Shown here in pieces: positions 22,072 to 34,264 of a DNA stretch of 64,000 nucleotides (positions are counted from its first letter, which is position 1; the number at the start of each line of letters is the position of its first letter). This DNA is from Pseudeuparius sepicola (Eukaryota > Arthropoda > Insecta > Coleoptera > Anthribidae). The notes beneath the pieces are model-generated. The model was not told the origin of the DNA, ran no database searches, and worked only from the letters and a program-made list of their open reading frames with translations. The stretch covers positions 14,957,735-15,021,734 of the forward strand of contig OY987307.1 in the NCBI GenBank assembly GCA_963920635.1. Reading direction: 5' to 3'. Both the position numbers and the translations under genes were made by a program.

Positions 22072-24816
22072 CTAATGAAAGAGAAAAAAGTCATGAATAT
22101 GTTCTTCAACTACTAAATGTGTTGAAAAACAGTTATAGGCGGTAATTTTAACATCCACTTCAATCGCAATTATAGAGATAGATTATTAACAGGCATGGAC
22201 CAGCTGGAAAATTTAGTTGAGGTCATAACAAAGAGGAAAAATAAAAATTAAACACAACATCAATCGAAATGGTGAAATGGGGTAACATAACAAAGAATTC
22301 TGGTGGTGCCTATGTTGGTAATTATTGGTTCCTATTTCTTGACTTTAAAATGTTTCTGCACTTCTCAACGAGAGTGCGCTACTAATACCGTTATTGAATT
22401 GACGTTTTTTTTTGTATGTTAGAAAAAAGAACCCGGGTTTCTTGCGACGTGTTTTCGACACGCATTTTGCTGTTCGTGCTGGTAGCCCTTGGCGTTGATT
22501 TTGTGGAAGATTATTTATAATAATTTCTTGAAGCTTAAGGCTTGGTATCAGGTAATTAATTGTTATTGTATTTTCCCTACTTAACTCTAAACCAGATTTT
22601 GTAATTTTCAGCAGGAACATACTAAAATTAAAGAAATCACCAACACATGGTGGATTTTCTTTTTTGATAAACGCCATTATTCTACCCCGAAAAACGAGTC
22701 TCAGCTCAATGGGGGTGCTGTTTAGGGGTTGAACCTGTTTTTTTTGTGAAAGGTGACCTCCTAGCGAAAATATGTTACAAAAAAGTTGTAGATATGAAAA
22801 AAATATATGAAACTTTTGTACAGGGTGTCCCAGTTAACGTGATAAACCCGATTTTCTCGGTAATTTTAAAGATAAATCGATGATTCAAAAACCAGACTTG
22901 TATAGAATTTTCCGAGGAATTCGAATGTGAAGTCAAACTTAATATACCGGGTGTTGTTAAAAAGTTATTTCAAAAAATACCGTTTTCAAAAAAATTGTGA
23001 AGTTTCACACGAAATGTTAGTAATGATTATATGGGGAGTACCGAAAAAGTGCCGGTGTTCATTTCTGACTTCTGGTTTCAACGGAAGTGAGCATCACTTT
23101 GTCAGATTTTATAGCTGAACAGTCAGAGTATTTGTAAAGACAATTTGACCTTTTTTTTTATTGTTCTCAAACAATTGTTTTACTCAAAGGTTTAACTTTG
23201 TTTCCCAGTTTATAGCAATTAACTTAATACTAAAGTTGATTTCCTTTCTAATGATTGTCATTTGAAATTGCACTGTCATAATAATTGTGATAAATAAACT
23301 TGTTTTAAGTAGGGGAGCCAAGTCTTAATTGAACAGACCCAACTGTAGCAGACCTCCTGGTTTCTTATAATCTAGATCACATATCATAGAGTTATTAAGA
23401 AAATGTATTCGTATAGTATTATTGTGCCCTCTATGCCAATTTTCAGAAAGATTCATTTTTTCTTACTTGCTATTCCTGGAATTGAAATTGAAACCATAAA
23501 ATTCAATACAAAACTGTACCTTATCAATTTGTTCATTCAATATCAAAATATGGATGAGTTTGTGTAAAAATATAACAACACTGGCTAAGGGAATGAACTT
23601 ATCCTAAAATTAAAGAGTGCACCAATATTGCGTTGTTACACAATTATTTTAAAAAATATTATTGTTTTCCTTAATTTTGTGTAGAAATTTATTTTATTGT
23701 GATTTAGTCGGAGAGCAACCATTAACTAAGGGTCTTGAAGATATATTATTATTAAGAATGAACATTCTGATATCTTTCTGAAAATTGGCAGAGAGGCACA
23801 ATAATAAAATATGAACACATTTTCTCATAAACTTTTTCCGATATTTCCAAGAAAAACTGGATTTTCCACAATTTTTAATTTTAAATGCCAAATTTGGCAG
23901 GCATGGGCTGCGAAGTCACAACCCTTTTTAGGTGCAATAAGTGTACCCAAAACATGCACCAATATAGCCCAAAATCAGATTTAAAAAAAAAAACTAAATG
24001 TTTTGTTTTTTTTTTTTTTCATTTGATGCAAACTTTATGAGAACTGATAAGAATTGTCTAAAATGTCATAGAAATTCAACAAAACAATAATGTCATAAAA
24101 AAAACTACTACTAGTCATCCATAAAAATGTCATCCGCAAAAAACTACTACTAGTTAATTTCATTGCAAAGATCGCATAATAAGTACGCACGTAATTTCTT
24201 GAAAATAAATACTTTTGTTTTTGGCATATTAAAAAAGAGAAATTAGAGACAAATTTAATGTCACGAAAATGCAACATATACAGAAAATTTTAAGAGGCAG
24301 TTTTTCTTTAAAATGAGAAAAAGTATCCAAATATAGCAAATACATTTTTTAAAAGTGCCTTTAGTATCTTTAAATTTGGTGTATAGGTACCCATATCTCC
24401 GCCAGTGGCTATTATCACATTTTGTGACTCTTAATCAATGCATGCTGTGTACCAAATTTTGTTTGAATATCGTTAACGATTGGACCAAGATATAAAATAA
24501 AAGATTAAAATTTTTGTGAATTTACACACCAGGTATCTCGAAAACGGGGCAGTTGTGAAAAAAGTTTACCACAAAATAGTCTTATTTTGTGATTTCATGA
24601 TATCACCTGTTAAAGTATCCTAAAATAAAACTGGATCACCCTGTATGGCACAATAATTATTTACATGATTGGTCCATATTTTTTTTTGCTGCCATTGGTA
24701 TATTGCATCAAAAAGTAGCATGACACCATGAAACAAAGTGACGTCTACTTCACGTGGAGCGGTATTCAAAATATGGAAAAATTTTGTACTTGAGTTTCGA
24801 CTTTTCCGGTGTTATA
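22072..24816. other. Intron with MITE pieces, no gene
   Basis: 22820 begins a CAGGGTGTCC-type MITE end with no clear partner. About 24360-24645 matches the right half of the 37025-38368 foldback family (CACCTGTTAAAGT ... ACTGGATCACCCTGTA). The remainder is AT-rich and unassigned. Confidence 0.5.
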
Positions 24817-26606
24817 ATGCGTTGTGCAGTGGCCGAGTGTAAGTCAGAAAATGAATTAAAATATTTCGTGCGTGATTTGATGTTCTTTCGCTTCCCTAAC
24901 GACAAAAGTCTCTCGAAGATTTGGATCAGTACATGCAAACGAGCAGATAAATTTAATGTGCAAAATTCTAGAATTAAATTCTAGATCAGGATTATGGTGA
25001 TGATGTAAATAACAATGTAGGGGATTCAGAATTTCATGCTTGCACTACAATGGACAAGAGGTAGGTCGGTATATTTTAAGTTTATTTAATCTAACTTCTA
25101 ACATGAAATTTAAACATGAATTGAGATTAGACTTGTCTGAAATAAAATACAAAGTTAATTGTTGTAAATACTGGAACGTTATAATTTTTGTTTTCAGTAC
25201 GAATATGGAGAATGATGAAAGAGATGAAACAATCGCCAAATTGGGACAAAAGGTTGAAAGACTAAAAAATTAAAACAAGGTTTTAGAAAATACTTTCACT
25301 CCAGCCCAAATTCGAAAAATAAAGCAACCTAAGAAATGTATAATGTGAACCATCGAAGATACAATTTAGAAAATGGGATTTTAAAAAAGGTAACCACATA
25401 ATTTTTATTATGTGAATGTGTTTATAGGCATTATTTTTTGCAGGTTTTTATGATTGATAAAAAGGCAGATTTGACAGAAGAACAGAAGCTGTGTGTACTT
25501 TCCTTTGATGAAATAAAAATTAAAAATGTTTATCTTTATGACAAGTCAAACGATGAAACATTAAAGCCATATAACTACGTTCAAGTTGCAATTTTAAAAG
25601 GCCTAGTTGGCAACTGGAAGCAACCAATTTTTATTCCTATGATTGCACCATATCAAAAACTTTTTAACATTATAAAGTATGTAGAAAATGCTAGTTTCCC
25701 AGTTGTAGCAGTCGTAAGTGATTTGGGTGACTTTTTATTTTGGTAAATGAGTGATTTGACTGTTCTAACGTCAGAGTTCCTGAAGAAGATAGCCGAGAAA
25801 GGAAAAAGGCTTTTGGCCTGTCATTCGGCACCCAAATTATTATTTTGAATCAAATGACTGGTGATATATCTTCCCTTAGAGTAAAAGGAAAAAGAAGTTT
25901 GATACCTTTCCAGAAATTAATAATAATTAGCAATACATCACTAAAGTATATATTTTTTAACATACAAATTGAACCAAGATGTGCTGGAAAACCTTTTCGA
26001 GTTATTCGATCCAAACGGGGACTGCACGATCATTCCAATGCGTTGGAATTTAAGTACCTACCTCTTAAGAGCTTACATTTTGGGGAGAAACGGAGGATAT
26101 CCCTCTTGGATGCAGGCAATACAGAAGTGGACAATACACCGGATTTAGAAACTTTGCCAGAAACAGTTTTGAGTGATGAATGTTTAGAGCTTAATGATAT
26201 TTGTTTTGATGGCTTAGAAAATTTGGCTTGGTTTATATACCATAAATTAAGAAATATCGAACCAACATCATCTACTTCTAGCCAACAAAATTTTACATGG
26301 GTTGATCATTTATCGGAAGCTGGAATAAGTAAACCATCCAAGCAAATGATGAGCCACATGGAAGAATTGGACGCAATTTTTAATTCCATAAATTCCAATA
26401 GTTTATTAATTAGCAAAGGTTACATAAGCAATTTATTGAATACTTCTTTAAGGATAAATTGTTCGACAGTAATTAAAAAAATATCTTTTAAGTCGAGGAA
26501 GTATTTTCAAATAAAAAAGTTGAACAAAGCTTTACAAGATAAAGCTTTAACTATAAAACGGAAAATATTAAAAATAATAACATCTGTTCGCGTAGAAATT
26601 GCGTAA
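24817..26606 (+). pseudogene. Second P-element/THAP9-like transposase (decayed)
   Basis: The ATG at 24817 starts a THAP finger (MRCAVAECKSEN ... FFRFPNDKSLSKIWIS), but the second Cys-His pair is deleted. After gaps, 25441-25746 encodes LCVLSFDEIKIKNVY (first Asp), GLVGNWKQPIF and VVAVVSDLGDF (second Asp), then a stop. 25980-26606 has the late insertion domain with FRVIRSKRGLHDHSNALEFKY and the C-terminal ICFDGLENLAWFIYHKL, HLSEAGISKPS and FKSRKYFQIKKLN. This copy differs strongly from the one at 9194-12908, so it is a separate P-type lineage. Many frame breaks; inactive. Confidence 0.85.
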
Positions 26607-26961
26607 TAAACTAATCTGGGACAATGAAGTCAAAACCTGAACTTATGTGCTACCCGAGTGTGCCGCCTATGGTGAAATCAGGGCGCTTATGCGCCGAAAA
26701 GCGCAAGATGGGAGGAACGGAAGTTGCGCGGAGGACATTACGATTCGAGAAGTCGACAAAGCCACTCAACATAAGTACCGGTATATTTGTTTTGTCCGTT
26801 GATCAAGAGAAATACAGTCCGCGAGCGTAGATCGTTTTTAAGCCCAAACAACATCATTACATTACAGTATTAAATTTTATCCCAATCCAAATGTAGAAAC
26901 TCTAAGTGGTTCATATTAAATACGTAGAAATAATATTCTCCAAGTCCAAAAAACCACAATA

Positions 26962-27896
26962 CAGTGTGGATAGAAATTGTGGAATATTGCTTATATTTCT
27001 TAAAATATTCCTCATATCAAAAATATGTTTTAATAAAAGAAAAGAAATTATTTCCCGTTTAGTGATATCAAGAAATCTTTCGCAGCACAAAAAATTGGTT
27101 GCCATGGGAACCGATTTAATTTTTTTAAATGGCACTATATACTTTTTTGGTGAAAATTAATACATTGGAACTTTCTGAATACGATACGATACAATTTTAG
27201 TGGGATCGCATAAGGAGAAAGTACAAAAAGTTTTCTATTATGCTATTCACAATGTTTATGAAAATAATTATTAACATCAAGTTAGCCATGGCAAAATCAG
27301 AACAATGCGAAACTGTCACTAGCTGTCAGTTGCTTGTAATTGTATGCATTGTTACAGTAAACGTACTTTTTTACTCTATTTTCTGTGTACTTAAGGACTT
27401 GGGAAGTTATAATGGCGCTTTAATTAAGTGAAACAGAAAGAATACAGGTTAACATTCTAAGTACTTAAGTACACAGAAAATTGAGTAAAAAGGTACGTTT
27501 AGTGCAACAATGTAGACAGTTACACAGCTAGTGAGTTTCGCGTTGTTCTGATTTTGGCATTGCTAACTTGATGTTAATAATTATTTTGATAAACATTGTC
27601 AATAGCATAATAGAAAACTTATTTTTTTTGTACTTTTTCCTTATGCGATCCCACTAAAATGGTATTGTATCGTATTCAGAAAGTTCCAATGTATTAATTT
27701 TCACCAAAAAAGTATATAGTGCCATTAAAAAAAATTAAATCGGTTACCATGGCAACCACATTTTTTTGTGCTACGAAAGATTGCTTGATATTACTAAACG
27801 GGAAAATTTCTCCTAACACTTTTATTAAAACATGTTTTTGATATGAGGAATATTTTAAGAAATAAAAACAATATTCCACAATTTATATAAACACTG
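26962..27896. repeat. 935-bp foldback element with TA duplication
   Basis: The ends CAGTGTGGATAG and CACTG are flanked by TA. Left and right arms of about 440 bp are nearly perfect inverted copies meeting near 27430. Frames such as 26906-27160 and 27694-27879 are the same arm read from both sides. Probably mariner-mobilised. Confidence 0.9.
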
Positions 27897-27928
27897 TATA
27901 ATAAATAAATATATAATACAAAAGTTGT

Positions 27929-27960
27929 GACTAGTTTCTGCTCTACTGAGCTATCATCAG
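27929..27960 (-). ncRNA. Hammerhead-ribozyme-like core (minus copy)
   Basis: Same core as the plus copy at 28021-28052: CTGATGA, stem II GCTC-AGTA-GAGC, GAAA, then C-TA-GTC. Inverted relative to it, so either transcript of the palindrome carries a sense core. Confidence 0.45.
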
Positions 27961-28020
27961 ACTAGTTATTCTAAAATAAAAGAAATGTATGTTAGCTTCT
28001 TTTATTTTACAATTACTAGT

Positions 28021-28052
28021 CTGATGATAGCTCAGTAGAGCAGAAACTAGTC
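28021..28052 (+). ncRNA. Hammerhead-ribozyme-like core (plus copy)
   Basis: The three conserved blocks of a hammerhead are in order: CTGATGA (28021-28027), a stem II of four pairs (GCTC/GAGC) with AGTA loop, GAAA (28043-28046), and a minimal stem III, AC-TA-GT, ending in C at 28052, the expected cleavage nucleotide. Penelope-like elements carry such minimal hammerheads. The pair normally closing stem II next to the core is not conserved and stem I is weak, so self-cleavage is uncertain. Confidence 0.5.
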
Positions 28053-28082
28053 ACAACTTTTGTATTATATATTTATTTATTA

Positions 28083-29116
28083 TATTGTGGTTTTTTTTGT
28101 TTTCAAATTTAGCATGTATTTTCCACTACAGTGCAACTTCGATAATCCGGATCAATATTAAACCGGATTCTTCAACAATCTGAACAAGCGTTTCAATTGT
28201 ATTGTGTGCTTTATCATCCAGATTTGATAGTGCTCGGTCATCCAGATCTACTCTAAACATCTACTTCATTCAAACTATATAAGAAAACTGACATCAGTAG
28301 TGAGGGATTCCCCTAAATTCCAATTTAATATGTGGGATTTACATAAGCAGTATGTTACTTTGACGTGCCTGCAGCGCATCGCTGTTAAAAATGATGAGGC
28401 AGTTACAAGTTTCAATGCGTGCATAAAATAGGCTGAAGAAAATGATATCCCACTAAATGATAATCTTGTACTCCAAAGATTAAAAGAAATGGCTTTTATA
28501 ATGAGCCAGAAAAGGATCAAGTAAACAAAAATTAGAAATTATTTCACAAGATAATATAAAATTTAATATGATATGCTTCTATTTTAAATATTGTACTATT
28601 TTTTAGTTGTTTTATTTATAATAAATGTTTCGCATTTCAATACAAAAGTTGTCCCGCCGCTTCAGTAAACCGAATTATTTATTAATCCAGATCACCACTG
28701 TTTTAATTAGTCTGGATTATCGAGGTCGCATTGTACAATATATGTATATTGCGTCCAAAAAATAAAAAAAATGTATTCTGCAAAATTAGTTTCTACCGTA
28801 TCATATTCTCCTACTCCACTTCAAGATATGCACTATTTCATCAGCTCGAAATAATTATTGTATTAACCACTGGCATCTATGTCATTTTTGGTTTAATCAA
28901 CTTGGTCGTACCAAGTTTTGTCTAATTAGTCCCAGCCACACCAAGATTTCATTGTATATTTTTAACTTGTTAATTTTGAACTAAAATTGTAATAAATTTT
29001 AGCTTCTTGATAATGCCCAAAATCAATGGGGGAAATGTTGAAAAAATAAAATGAAATGTATTAATCTAAACTGAAAAGATCATGAATAAGGAAGAATTAC
29101 TGGAAACCCCAAAATA
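28083..29116. other. AT-rich intron, no gene recognised
   Basis: Short inverted segments near 28130-28170 and 28660-28730 (GATAATCCGGAT, AATCCAGATCACC, TCTGGATTATCGAGGT) look like ends of an old pogo-type MITE but are too diverged to bound. Confidence 0.4.
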
Positions 29117-30545
29117 CACTCTGCCAAAAAAGTATCGCATCACCTATATTTTTTTATAAAAATTGTATGTAATAATTAGGTTTGCCCCAATGTTGAATTT
29201 TTGATCGCCATGAAGGTCTTCGACAGCATTAAAAAGATATCAACAATGTGAACAAAATTGTCAACAAAAAATGGGCAATACATGTTTGCCGAATTTTATG
29301 CTATATTAGTCTACATTTTCAATAGCTGGAAAATACACAAATAGTTTTTCACTGTGAAGAATGGTCATAAGAATTGTTTCTCTAGTTGAAGATGGCCGAA
29401 GCCAGAAATACGTTGCCAATTTAGTGGGTGTGAATCAATCCACATTATCTAGAGTGATTACCAGATATCGTGAGACTGGAGGATATGAAAGACGGACAGT
29501 ACAAGGTCGATCAACAGCTACCACTCCTGTACCTGTAAATAACCAATTTCTGACACTCCAGGCTTTACTTAGAAGGCATGTCACAGCAACACACCTGCAG
29601 CACGACTTAATACTTCGAAATGTACATGTATTGTCACAAACTGAGAAACATTTTAAGTAGCTCTGGAATTAAGAGCTAGAGTTGCTTCTTCTGACCCTCA
29701 GGTGACTAGGGAACACCGTGTAGCCCATCTACGGTTTGATAGGAAACGTGGGATGGGATATTAATGAGTATACTAATGTACTCTTTACAGATGAGTAAAG
29801 ATATTGCTTGTACACTTCAGATTGAAGAATACCTGTATATAGACGTATCGGTGAATGAAATATTAGGCCTTCACAAAATTTTGGAGGTGGGTCTATCACG
29901 CTATAAGGAGGAATATCTTTAAAAGCACACACGGAGTTGGTGTTAGTAAACAGAGGTCCTCTAACAGCTCGCAGATACATAACAGAGATTCTAGAAGAAC
30001 ATGTCGTACCTTTTGTCCCATTTATTGGAGGTGATTTTGTGCTAATGCACGGCAAAGCGTGTCCATACCTGGCAAGAATAGTTTCACATTATCTCCAAGA
30101 ACTAAACGTCCGCGTTTTAGAATAGTCTGCACACAGCCCAGATTTAAATCCAATAGATCATGTTTGGGACTACCTTACAGACAGCTAAGATCAAGGAATG
30201 TAGTTGTAAGAAATTTAGAAGAGCTACAACAGTTGTTAATAGCCGAATGAGATAATTTGGGTTAGGGATATACTTTGAGGCTTTAATCCAAAGCATGCCA
30301 AGATGTTGTCTGGATGTATTGAGAGCCAGATGAGGCATCACATGTTACTAAAATAAAAAATAATGTAATGTTTTGAATTTTGTTATGAAAAATAAAAAAA
30401 ATGGCTACATTTTTTTGTGTTTCTGTTGTTATTATTTTCTGGGAATTATAATGTTGACTATAATGCAAATCAAATTCTAATTATTAGAAAAAAATAACAG
30501 AACTTTGAAAGTTATTTATGTGATGCAATACTTTTTGGAGAAGTG
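29117..30545 (+). mobile_element. Tc1-like transposon with dead transposase
   Basis: The terminal repeats CACTCTGCCAAAAAAGTA and (inverted) CACTTCTCCAAAAAGTA, TA on both sides, 1429 bp. Inside, from ATG 29361: VGVNQSTLSRVITRYRETGG (paired-like helix-turn-helix), VLFTDE (first Asp, followed by a stop), FVLMHGKACPY where DNARPH is expected, so the second catalytic Asp is Gly, and SPDLNPIDHVWDYL (third acid). Several frameshifts. Inactive, but its ends are intact, so it could be moved in trans. Confidence 0.9.
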
Positions 30546-30675
30546 TATAGATATAAATAATAATATAAATTTGGTTCTTATTGACCGTGTAGCGACATAT
30601 ACTTTAAATATATTTTGCATATTTTAAGATTTAGTATTTTTTAATATCCTGTACCCTTGAAGTACAAACACTTAC

Positions 30676-30970
30676 TTCCTCATCATAGCAGCATGCACAG
30701 GTTTCTAATAAACCGGCCAATTTTGCTTGTCTTCTTTCCTCCAGTGCCTCCTTCTTCTTGTCTTTTAAATATTGATTAATCTTTTCTTCATGTGTCGTGT
30801 AAGCAATCTGTTGCAGCAGTGGAATATTTATCATGGCTTCGGGGAGAGGAGTTTGCTTCCGACGTGTTCTCATCTCCATGGACTTGCTAATATTTGAGAG
30901 TTTAGTCACTGTCATAGACATATCTCGATTGCATGACTTGAAGGCATCTTGAATTATGCGCACAGATAGT
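30676..30970 (-). CDS. RNF216: RNF216-like E3 ligase, helical region and start of RING1
   Basis: Spliced at TTTCAG/ACTATC and GAGGAA/GTAAGT. It encodes a basic/helical linker (MTVTKLSNISKSMEMRTRRK), IPLLQQIAYTTHEEKINQYL, a strongly charged coiled coil (KDKKKEALEERRQAKLAG) and then ETCACCYDEE, the first cysteine pair of RING1. The next exon begins with the following RING residues, so the RING is split at this intron. Phase 2 in, 0 out. Confidence 0.9.
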
Positions 30971-33469
30971 CTGAAATAAAGAAAAATTTATGCAATTAAT
31001 ATAATCTCAATTGTTTGATTTTATTTGGGGGTACACCTGAGAAACACATCTTACCAACGTAAGAAGCTTCACACATTCCACAATTCAACCTGTATACTCT
31101 GCTTTTCCTCAGGATATCAACTTTTATCTATACTGTTGCATAAAGCTAAGGATAATGTGCTAGTTGTTGAAAAGTGAGTTTGATGACATTAATAGCCATA
31201 AAATGGATTTTTTAACAGAGTTGACAGATGAAAAAGTGCTGTCTCGAAATCTCCTGAATTCAATTATACATCGCAGCCATTAGATAATAATCTTTGGATC
31301 GTATTCATTAAGCTCCGCTACTTATTTTATAATATTAAATTCTTTTGTAAATAATTCAATTGATAAAGCTACTGAAGGCTGTCATTTTATATTTGTAGAG
31401 CCCTTCACTACAAGTCGAATTGAATAGTTTTAAAGAAAATTAATACAATTGCGGAATATGATGATAATTCTGGCAATATATTAACAAGGTATATACATAT
31501 AGGTCCGGAAGGGCCATTAGGCGCTTGTTAAAAAGCAGTAGAACGTAGATATAAAGCTCAACGTTTGTTTTAAAGTGTCATTGACTAAAGTCTTGAAACA
31601 ATAGGTGGGTGTTTTTCAGATCCATACTGTCAAATATCACATTTTCTTGGTTAATAAAAGGCTCATTTATCAAAAAAAAATAAATTGTACTTTCGGATTC
31701 AAAGCAAAATTTTTCAGAAAAAAATTCTATTGAAAATGCAAGGTCACATCATTACCACAAATGCCTTCTAGTAGCTAAAGCAAAATGCACCATATCAACC
31801 AAAATCGGTCTATCCCTTCAAGAGTTATGTTAAAAAAAGCAACATTAGGGGGGGGGCTCCTTTAGGGAGTCCTAATTAGTCACCAAAAGCCAAAACAAGT
31901 GTCCTTTTTTGAGGAGAGGAACATTTCCTACAGAGGTATTGTATGCTCTGAGACATTATTTGATGAATTTGATACTTACTGCATATTTTTGGTTTGAAAT
32001 TAATTAAATTATAAGGGTATTGAGAAAAACAGCTTTACATGAAGTAGGTGAGGCAAAAGGACACAATTGGCGAATAAGTATATGCTCGTTGTGTATTTAA
32101 AAAAATCCATATGTAGCAACAATTCTTCGCTTCCAAAATGGAACAGATTGAAATCGACACAATTTGAACGCCCTATTTCAAGAAAATCAATGGTGTTTTT
32201 CCAAATGCCCATTTCACATTTTTTTCCCTTCCTTTTGAATGTACAATTATGTATCTGTAAAATGTTACAGCTATAGGTGAAAAATTTATTTTTAGAATTT
32301 TGGAGTTACCTGGTGTTTTGCCAATTTCAACACAAAGAGTTGATTTTTATCGTTATGAGACAAGTATACACTTTTGTTGAAAAATAAAAAAGCACTAAAA
32401 TGAACCTCAAAAAAGTTACGAGTAAAATCAAGATCCAAAAATGGCGCAAATGGCACCTTCTGTGAGGTACAAAGAAAATGACATCTTCAGGTTATTCTCC
32501 ACCCAAAAAAAAACAGATCAGAGCCATATTGCAGTTCAGCAGCTTGATTATTTTGGAAGATATAGCCACAATTATATTTCAAAAACGAACTTCAACGCCA
32601 CAACCATTGAGATTTGACTGGTAATTGTTAAGCTTAATCGAAATATTTTAGCACAAAATATTATGCAGTTGCTTCTATGTACCATAATTATTACAATGTG
32701 CATTAGTATTAGTGAAGAATTAAAATATTCAGGCAGTTGTTGTTAATTATAATGAAATTGTAAATATCAATGAAAGATTGCACTTCGCCTTCATGTCTCA
32801 CTTTTTGAAGCACAACCAAGTAACTGCCCTTATATGCCTTAGTTACAATGGGCCTTTTTCACTAGGTTGAAATTAGTAATTTGTGTGATTCAGTAATTTC
32901 ATGTAGTAGAGCCCGATTTTTCATTTTAAGGTACCAGGCTTTTTTTTTATTGGACAAGAAAGTTGTAACAATATTTAAACATCCCTCTACATTTTGAATC
33001 AAAAATAGCGTAAAAGGCCCGTTACATCATTGTCTACTAACTTAGTTTTTCTGTAAATCAAGCACAGAAAAAAATTTAATATAATATTGTAAATCGTGGG
33101 ATTTCTTGTTCATATGGAGTTTCCTTTAAATAACATTGGTCCCTAATGTAGTTCTTTCAATACAAACAATACCTATTATTTCCAAACTACTTTCTTTGAA
33201 TAGTATCTCAGAGAACACAAAAATATAATACTTACTTTACTTAATCTTTGTATATAACAAGATTTCTTTATTTTTCAATAATAATACCCACTTTGTCGAG
33301 TGCATATTTAGAACACCTACCTAACAAAAATTGTCAAAATCGGTCAAAATACAGTGACAGTCACCTACTAGATTTTTGTTGATATCACTTCAATTAATAA
33401 TTTCACATATTTTAGTTGCGTACGGATCGTTGGATTAGGACAAAATAAATCAACCCAAAGTTTACACTG
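30971..33469. other. Long AT-rich intron, nothing recognised
   Basis: No coding similarity, no clear terminal repeats. A short run of nine G's lies at about 31851. Confidence 0.4.
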
Positions 33470-33512
33470 TGTCAACGTTTTGACTATATTTTGTAGTCTT
33501 CTTCAGGACTGA
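33470..33512 (-). ncRNA. Degenerate hammerhead-like motif of a Penelope-type element
   Basis: Minus strand: CTGAAGA, GACTA-loop-TAGTC, then AAAACG. This follows the CTGANGA / stem II / GAAACG order, with G replaced in the last block. It lies 570 bp from a Penelope-type GIY-YIG fragment, on the opposite strand. Probably a relic. Confidence 0.3.
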
Positions 33513-34078
33513 AAAATGACTAAAAAGAAACAATTGTAGTACGAATAAAATCTCGCTAAAAGAAAGAATACAATGCATAAATAAAGCAAAAATAAGTAAG
33601 ATATCACACTAGAGTACTTCATTGTAAAAAGATCCTATTTATATAACCATAAAAAAAAATTGATATTAAAATACACAGAGAATAAAAACCACACAAAACA
33701 AAACTGACACAGAGACAAACAATCTCACCTTGTGCAATCTCTGGTGTGACTGACAAATACTGTGCCACATATTACACATTAGTAACAAAAACATACATAT
33801 CATAGGTTTGATGGAAACAACATATAAGCCATTGACTGACGTATTTATAAAGACTTCTCATGGCTATAGCTTTATGTCCTGGAAAACCGATGGCTTTGAT
33901 GGCTAACAATGTATTCTGCATTGTATTTTATCTCTGGAAAGCACATGGTGAGCCAAAAATGTGTCAGACGTGACAGCCGTGAGCAGTCTTTAATAATATA
34001 TCAGTCAACGATATAAGGCAAAACAACAAATCATAAAATACCTAGGTATTAACCGTCTTCGGGTCAGCTATTAAGTGT

Positions 34079-34264
34079 AAGTTGTACGTTGGGCAAACTA
34101 AACAAAATATAAAAAATAGAACACGTGAACATCAATATTCATGTAATGACAAATACAAAAATAAACATGAAGTGACTGCATTAGCACATCATTTTCAACT
34201 TGAACATGACTTTAATTTTGATGAAGTTAAAGTTTTGGATACAGAACCCAACTATTACAAATAA
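34079..34264 (+). pseudogene. GIY-YIG endonuclease fragment of a Penelope-like element
   Basis: Reads LYVGQTKQNIKNRTREHQ, then HEVTALAHHFQLEHDFNFDEVKVLD, the conserved start (Y-VGQT--R) and following part of the C-terminal GIY-YIG nuclease of Penelope-like retroelements, which nicks the target for reverse transcription. No RT is attached on the 5' side, so this is a 3' remnant. Confidence 0.8.

Larger units (their letters stand above)
27904..28082. repeat. Palindromic element with two inverted hammerhead-like cores
   Basis: About 70-bp arms (TATATAATACAAAAGTTGTG ... and its complement) around a short spacer of TTTATTTTA-type sequence. It sits directly next to the 935-bp foldback. Confidence 0.85.

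Noticed and set aside
26906..27879. Pair of similar open frames on opposite strands
   Set aside because: Arms of the 935-bp foldback; sequence is non-coding.
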